The notes below the pieces were generated by a model that saw only the letters and a program-made list of their open reading frames with translations, made no database searches and had not been told where the DNA came from. From positions 1 to 33,822 of IMG/VR virus record IMGVR_UViG_3300046777_001222: a DNA stretch of 33,822 bases, one strand, 5' to 3'. Origin of the DNA: a virus. This document shows positions 30,052 through 33,822 of the stretch, piece after piece. Both the position numbers and the translations under genes were made by a program. How positions within the stretch are numbered: the first letter of the stretch is position 1; every line of letters begins with the position of its first letter.

Positions 30052-30407
30052 ATCACCGTGCCGCCGGTCGCCTTGGCCAGGCTTGTGGCCGCGGCCTCGG
30101 CAGTGGCGCCCGCCTCCTCGATCGCTTTCTGCGTCTTGTAGTCAGGCTCAATCGCCATCGACACATACGCGTCACCGCCGCTGGCCGGCTCCTTGCGCCA
30201 GCCGCTAATCCGCATCGGGATGTTGCCCCGATCGTTCGGCGTGGCATTCATCAGGTAATTGGCCATCGCATACGCCTGATCGGCCGGCACCCCGATCACG
30301 CCGTCATACATCGGATAATTCTTCGATGCGTCGTACCGGTCGCGCAGCCGCTCGCGCAGCTTTTGCTCGGTGTTTCTGAACAGTGCGCCGTTTGCTTTGA
30401 AGGTCAT
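30033..30407 (-). CDS. Recombination-operon protein with SSB-like C-terminal tip
   Basis: The 124-residue protein starts MTFKANGALFRNTEQKLRER, then YDASKNYPMYDGVIGVPADQ, and a beta segment (NIPMRISGWRKEP, DAYVSMAIEP). Its end reads GGTVIQDDVF, an acidic-hydrophobic tip like the 'DDxxF' of bacterial single-strand-binding proteins. It sits in the RecE/RecT operon, where a phage SSB is expected. An OB fold is possible but not provable by eye, so SSB is inference. The start overlaps the upstream stop as ATGA. Confidence 0.65.
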   Translation of the reverse strand: MTFKANGALFRNTEQKLRERLRDRYDASKNYPMYDGVIGVPADQAYAMANYLMNATPNDRGNIPMRISGWRKEPASGGDAYVSMAIEPDYKTQKAIEEAGATAEAAATSLAKATGGTVIQDDVF

Positions 30408-30595
30408 GATTCGTTGTGGGTGATGGTGTTGGCCTTCTCGTATTGCTCAACCTCGGCCAATGGGTAGAGCACGAAACCGGGCGTCCTGAAATAGGCGGGG
30501 CCCTTGCCTGCCTTGCGCCAGCGCATCAGCGTGTCAGGGTGCAACCCCCAACGCTGCGCCAGCTGCGGCGCGGTCAGATAATCAGAAGAGGTCAT
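30404..30595 (-). CDS. Helix-turn-helix protein (excisionase-like)
   Basis: The 63-residue protein starts MTSSDYLTAPQLAQRWGLHP, then DTLMRWRKAGKGPAYFRTPG and FVLYPLAEVEQYEKAN. This is the canonical HTH_17 pattern: LTAPQLAQRWG (helix 1), PDTLMRWRKAGKGP (recognition helix) and YPLAEVEQYE. Such proteins act as excisionases or operon regulators. The start ATG at 30595 lies within the end of the RecT-like gene (14-base overlap). No integrase is in view, so excisionase rather than regulator cannot be decided. Confidence 0.85.
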   Translation of the reverse strand: MTSSDYLTAPQLAQRWGLHPDTLMRWRKAGKGPAYFRTPGFVLYPLAEVEQYEKANTITHNES

Positions 30596-31259
30596 CGGCC
30601 ACAATCTCCACGGGTTCGGGGTCAGGGTCTGCCGTGATCTTGGCGTTCAGGTCGTCGAGCGTCGTTGTTTCAGGCGCTTGCTCAGTGACCTTGACCGGCT
30701 CGATATCCACTACTTCCTCCTGGCTCTGCATCCCGAGCAACATGTCGCTGGCGTACAGCCTGCCCCAGAATGCCGCGGCCCGGTAGCGGATCATCAGCTC
30801 CGGCATCGTCTGCCATTTGCTGCCCGACTTCGTGGCCCAACCCTCTTTCTTGGCCATGGCCATCGTGATCGTCGGCCCCTTCAGCTCCTGCTGACTGGCC
30901 AGGTCAGTCGCGACGGCATAACACGCAAGGCTGTCGCCTTCGCCGCTCAGCTCAAACCGTAACGGGCTGAACCGGCCGCAGCCATTGACCATCGCGATGA
31001 TGAAACTGCTGCTCCACGACGGGCGGCCGTGGATCACATGCAGGTGCTGCATCGCCAGAAACGGGCTGATGCCCATCCGGTTGGCGATCTCAAGCGCAAC
31101 CAAGCAGTTGGCGAAGCCCTGCTGTCCTTGGAACTGTGGCGGAATCAGCGTGCTGCTGGCAAGCGCTTTGGCGATCCGCTGGGCGTCCTCGAACGCCTTA
31201 ATCCCCGAGAAGACGGAGCCGGTGCTGGTGATGGTGAGGGCGGTGGATTGGTCGGTCAT
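30582..31259 (-). CDS. RecT-like single-strand annealing protein
   Basis: The 225-residue protein pairs complementary single strands after RecE-type resection. Family-type stretches include FEDAQRIAKALASSTLIPPQ, FANCLVALEIANRMGISPFL, AMQHLHVIHGRPSWSSSFI and PELMIRYRAAAFWGRLYASD. After about residue 180 there is an acidic linker (EEVVDIEPVKV ... DPDPEPVEI) ending VADDLF, an SSB-like tip. Its start overlaps the small gene at 31256 as ATGA. With the RecE-like gene it forms a complete exonuclease/annealase pair. Confidence 0.9.
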   Translation of the reverse strand: MTDQSTALTITSTGSVFSGIKAFEDAQRIAKALASSTLIPPQFQGQQGFANCLVALEIANRMGISPFLAMQHLHVIHGRPSWSSSFIIAMVNGCGRFSPLRFELSGEGDSLACYAVATDLASQQELKGPTITMAMAKKEGWATKSGSKWQTMPELMIRYRAAAFWGRLYASDMLLGMQSQEEVVDIEPVKVTEQAPETTTLDDLNAKITADPDPEPVEIVADDLF

Positions 31260-31417
31260 GGTTGGAAGTCCGTGTCGATGTAAATACCAGCTAGATAGCG
31301 CTCTCTTGCATAACGCCGCATGTTGATCCGGTCCGTCTCAATGTCTGGGTGGATTAACGGCGGCGGCGGCATTAACGGCTTGAGCCTGTCCGGCGCGTAA
31401 AGGTTGCGGTTCTTCAT
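31256..31417 (-). CDS. 53-residue protein between exonuclease and annealase
   Basis: The sequence starts MKNRNLYAPDRLKPLMPPPP, then LIHPDIETDRINMRRYARER and ends YLAGIYIDTDFQP. It has a proline-rich middle and a charged helix. It overlaps the RecE-like stop by one base (TGATG) and the RecT-like start by four (ATGA), so it is an integral gene of the recombination operon. It might bridge the two enzymes, but that is only suggested by position. Confidence 0.6.
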   Translation of the reverse strand: MKNRNLYAPDRLKPLMPPPPLIHPDIETDRINMRRYARERYLAGIYIDTDFQP

Positions 31418-32256
31418 CAGTAAGTCTCGATCTCAGGTGAGTTAGGCAGTGAACCATCAGCCCGCGGCCGCATCCATGCGGGCAGGCTGAGCGGCTCGAT
31501 CTGGTCGCTGTATCCGGGCCAGGTGTTGCTGGCCTTGCATTCGACCAACCGGGCCAGATCACGCGCGGCGGTCTCGGCGCCGATCTGGATCATCTCCGCA
31601 TCGGCGGCATAGACGGCGCAGCAATACGGCGGCTTCTTTTCCACGCAGATGAAGATGAACTGATCGGGCCGGTGGCCGGTGGCCGCCTCAACCCCGTCGA
31701 GGTACCAGCTGGCCTGCACGTGGTAGCGATAATTCGCCACGCTGCGCTGGAAGCCGCTCGGGCTGGCATCCTCGGTCGTCTTGAGGTCGATGATCAGGTT
31801 GCCGTCATTGGTCAGCCAGTCCGGCCGGCACTTGCATTCGGCGCCGGTGGTCGGATCGGTCCACATGTGCGTGGTCTCGGCCTTGCCCTGCCAATGAAGC
31901 AGCATCGCCGCGGCCGGGTGGCGCCAGACTGATTCGGCCATGCGGCTGATGGTGGCGCGGTCGTCGGCGTCGATCAGTTCGCGGCCACCGGCTTCAGCTT
32001 GGAACTTGGCCCATACTTCCTTGCCCGCTTTGTATCGGCGGTCAACGGCAGGGGCCACGGCATAGCGGGCCTCAAACTGATCAGCCTCAAGCGTCAGCGC
32101 GTGGACAGCAGTCCCGAGCCGCATCGCATCAGTTGGCTCAGTGGGCACCCGGTTCTGGTCGATGTAGCGCGCCCAGTAGTGCAGCGGGGATTTTGCGATG
32201 AGATCCAAATGAGACTTTGAGATGGCGGGGTGGGCGTGGTAGTCGGCGTTCTCCAT
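31417..32256 (-). CDS. RecE-like 5'-3' exonuclease (PD-(D/E)XK, DUF3799-type)
   Basis: The 279-residue protein resects double-strand ends to leave 3' tails for RecT. Motifs visible: LGTAVH at 47-52, E127 in GKAETTH, D146 in CKCRPDWL, the core IIDLKTT (D157, K159), and Q181...Y185 in VQASWYLDG. The order H-E-D-DxK-Q-Y is that of RecE/lambda Exo family nucleases. The N-terminal HPAISKSHLDLIAKSPLHYW is also typical. It is the first gene of the minus operon; its promoter lies in the dyad at 32254-32311. ATG at 32256 is supported by that layout. Confidence 0.93.
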   Translation of the reverse strand: MENADYHAHPAISKSHLDLIAKSPLHYWARYIDQNRVPTEPTDAMRLGTAVHALTLEADQFEARYAVAPAVDRRYKAGKEVWAKFQAEAGGRELIDADDRATISRMAESVWRHPAAAMLLHWQGKAETTHMWTDPTTGAECKCRPDWLTNDGNLIIDLKTTEDASPSGFQRSVANYRYHVQASWYLDGVEAATGHRPDQFIFICVEKKPPYCCAVYAADAEMIQIGAETAARDLARLVECKASNTWPGYSDQIEPLSLPAWMRPRADGSLPNSPEIETY

Positions 32257-32311
32257 GGGTTGCAGAGACTTGCGCCATCCTATAGGGTGTTGCTGCCAGA
32301 TGCAACCTATG
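32254..32311. promoter_or_regulatory. Divergent promoter dyad covering both start codons
   Basis: CATGGGTTGCA (32254-32264) and TGCAACCTATG (32301-32311) are reverse complements at 10 of 11 positions; the outer CAT and ATG are the start codons of the divergent genes. Exactly at the centre (32279-32286) is the palindrome CCTATAGG. Read outward in each direction this gives TTGCA(G/T), 15 bases, TATAGG as a -35/-10-like pair, then about 22 bases to the ATG. The spacer is shorter than the usual 16-18, so promoter function is inferred; the symmetry is directly visible. Confidence 0.6.
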
Positions 32312-33822
32312 ACCTACTCAGACTTCCTAGCCTCAAAGTCCACCGCCTGCCCTGCAGTTGGGTTTGACCCGCAGCAGTTCACGGCGCCGCTGTTCCCATT
32401 TCAGCGTGACATCGTGACCATGGCCTGCCGCGTTGGCAGGTTCTGCATCTGGGCCGACTGCGGCATGGGCAAAACCGCCATGCAGCTGGAATGGGCATCC
32501 CAGGTTTGTCGTCACACCAAAGGCAACGTCCTTGTCTTAGCCCCGCTGGCCGTCGCACACCAGACCGTACGGGAGGGGGCCAAGTTCGGCATCCCATGCG
32601 CGTTCGCTGCAACCCAGGCCGAGGTGCAGCCCGGCATCACGATCACTAACTACGAGAAGCTCGGCCACTTCGACCCGGCGGGATTCGATGGCGTGGTGCT
32701 CGATGAGAGCAGCATCCTTAAGGCGTACACCGGCAAGATCCGCAATCAGATCATTGAGTCGTTCGCGCAGACGCCATTCCGGCTGGCCTGTTCAGCAACA
32801 CCAGCGCCGAACGATCACATGGAGCTAGGCAACCATGCCGAGTTCATCGGTGTGATGACCCGCACCGAGATGCTGGCGATGTTCTTTGTCCACGACGGCG
32901 GCGATACCAGCAAATGGCGGCTCAAGGGTCACGCTCAGTCGAAGTTCTGGGAGTGGGTCTGCAGCTGGGCCGTCACCATTCGCAAGCCATCAGATCTGGG
33001 CTACGACGACGGCAGCTTCATCCTGCCCGAGCTTCAGATCAATGACTGCACCGTCGAGACACCACGCGAGGCGATGGCTGACGACGCCGGCCAGATGGCG
33101 CTGTTTGCCATGGAAGCCCGCACCCTGAGCGATCAGCGACATGTGCGCAAAGCATCGCTGCAGATGCGCGTTAATGCAGCCGCAACCCTGGCCAATAACA
33201 GCACCGAGCAATGGCTGATCTGGTGTGATCTCAACGACGAATCCAAGGCGCTGACTGCTGCCATTGATGGCGCGGTGGAGGTGTCAGGCAGCGACAGCGA
33301 CGATCACAAGCAACAGTCCGCCATCGACTTTCAAGATGGCAAGATCCGCGTGCTGGTCAGCAAGCCCAGCATCTTCGGATTCGGACTCAACTTTCAAGGC
33401 TGCCACAACGTCGCCTTCGTTGGGTTGTCTCACAGCTACGAGGCGTTCTATCAAGCCATCCGCCGGTGCTGGCGATTCGGGCAGCAGCACCCGGTCAACG
33501 CGCACATCATTTACGACGTGGCCGAAGGCCGCGTGATCGACAACATCCGCCGCAAAGAAGCGGACAGCATCGCAATGGCTGAATCAATGGTCACCATCAT
33601 GAAGCAAACCACCATGGAACAACTGAAAAAGATCCAGCGCCAAGTGGCGCCACACATCACTGAGCACAAGTCCGGCGACAACTGGGACCTGTACATGGGC
33701 GACTGCGTTGAGAGCATTAAGCAACTTGACTCAGACAGCATTCACTACAGCATTTTCAGTCCGCCGTTCGCGTCGCTTTACACCTACTCGAACAGCGACC
33801 GGGACATGGGCAACAGCCGCAA
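32309..33822 (+). CDS. SNF2-type helicase fused to a DNA methyltransferase (cut by window end)
   Basis: The frame is open to the last base; about 504 residues are visible. Helicase motifs appear in order: CGMGKTA (Walker A, about 51-57), VVLDESS (motif II, about 128-134), CSATPAP (motif III, about 160-166), SKPSIFGFGLNFQG and QAIRRCWRFGQ (motifs V-VI, about 380-391). From about residue 460 a methyltransferase begins: LYMGDCVESIKQLDSD, then SIFSPPFASLYTYS, where SPPF is the motif IV of N4-cytosine/N6-adenine enzymes. The rest of the methyltransferase lies beyond the window. The helicase domain may move along DNA to deliver the methyltransferase or act in replication. ATG at 32309; no Shine-Dalgarno. 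Confidence 0.92.
   Translation, partial: MTYSDFLASKSTACPAVGFDPQQFTAPLFPFQRDIVTMACRVGRFCIWADCGMGKTAMQLEWASQVCRHTKGNVLVLAPLAVAHQTVREGAKFGIPCAFAATQAEVQPGITITNYEKLGHFDPAGFDGVVLDESSILKAYTGKIRNQIIESFAQTPFRLACSATPAPNDHMELGNHAEFIGVMTRTEMLAMFFVHDGGDTSKWRLKGHAQSKFWEWVCSWAVTIRKPSDLGYDDGSFILPELQINDCTVETPREAMADDAGQMALFAMEARTLSDQRHVRKASLQMRVNAAATLANNSTEQWLIWCDLNDESKALTAAIDGAVEVSGSDSDDHKQQSAIDFQDGKIRVLVSKPSIFGFGLNFQGCHNVAFVGLSHSYEAFYQAIRRCWRFGQQHPVNAHIIYDVAEGRVIDNIRRKEADSIAMAESMVTIMKQTTMEQLKKIQRQVAPHITEHKSGDNWDLYMGDCVESIKQLDSDSIHYSIFSPPFASLYTYSNSDRDMGNSR

Overview
The window is almost entirely bacteriophage DNA: the structural half and part of the early half of a lambda-like, long-tailed (siphovirus-type) phage or prophage. 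Positions 140-19326 carry homologues of nearly the whole lambda head-tail operon in lambda order: terminase small and large subunits, W-like joiner, portal (B), a fused maturation protease and HK97-fold capsid protein, decoration/connector proteins including an FII-like joiner, tail terminator, tail tube (V), G/GT chaperones with a frameshift site, tape measure (H), M, L, K, I and J. The DNA is GC-rich throughout. Several small proteins (for example those at 22667, 23887, 24034, 24285 and the minus-strand set) have a style I associate with freshwater or marine picocyanobacterial (Synechococcus/Cyanobium) phages and prophages. That host assignment is from memory and is moderate confidence. No integrase, CI-type repressor, tRNA, insertion sequence or CRISPR array was recognised, so phage versus prophage cannot be settled here.

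Layout. (1) 1-139: non-coding leader with a perfect inverted repeat. (2) 140-19326, plus strand: packaging, head and tail genes, nearly all overlapping or abutting. (3) 19326-22558: two fibre-type proteins; the second has LamG-, SPRY- and DUF7483-like modules and is visibly more AT-rich in places. (4) 22667-24024: small accessory genes. (5) 24034-25479: lysis cassette with two small membrane proteins and a GH24 + M15 endolysin. (6) 25457-26099 (minus) and 26237-26723 (plus, with an HNH nuclease). (7) 26692-29804, minus strand: a run of fifteen very small genes, most joined by 4-base ATGA overlaps; they include a DUF3310 protein, a ribbon-helix-helix-like protein, a helix-turn-helix protein, a membrane-anchored helix-turn-helix protein and zinc ribbons. 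(8) 29836-30051: one plus-strand gene. (9) 30033-32256, minus: a RecE-like exonuclease, a RecT-like annealing protein, an HTH protein and a possible single-strand-binding protein. (10) 32309 to the window end, plus: a SNF2-type helicase fused to the start of a DNA methyltransferase, cut by the window edge.

The points most worth a second look are: a bulb-lectin domain inserted between the second and third cysteines of the Fe-S motif of the tail-tip protein L; an internal Shine-Dalgarno and ATG inside the protease-capsid fusion that would release a free capsid protein; a classic A AAA AAC slippery site in the tail chaperone gene; a nearly perfect 58-bp dyad that includes both start codons between the divergent recombination operon and the helicase-methyltransferase gene; and SSB-like acidic C-terminal tips on both the RecT-like protein and its 124-residue neighbour.
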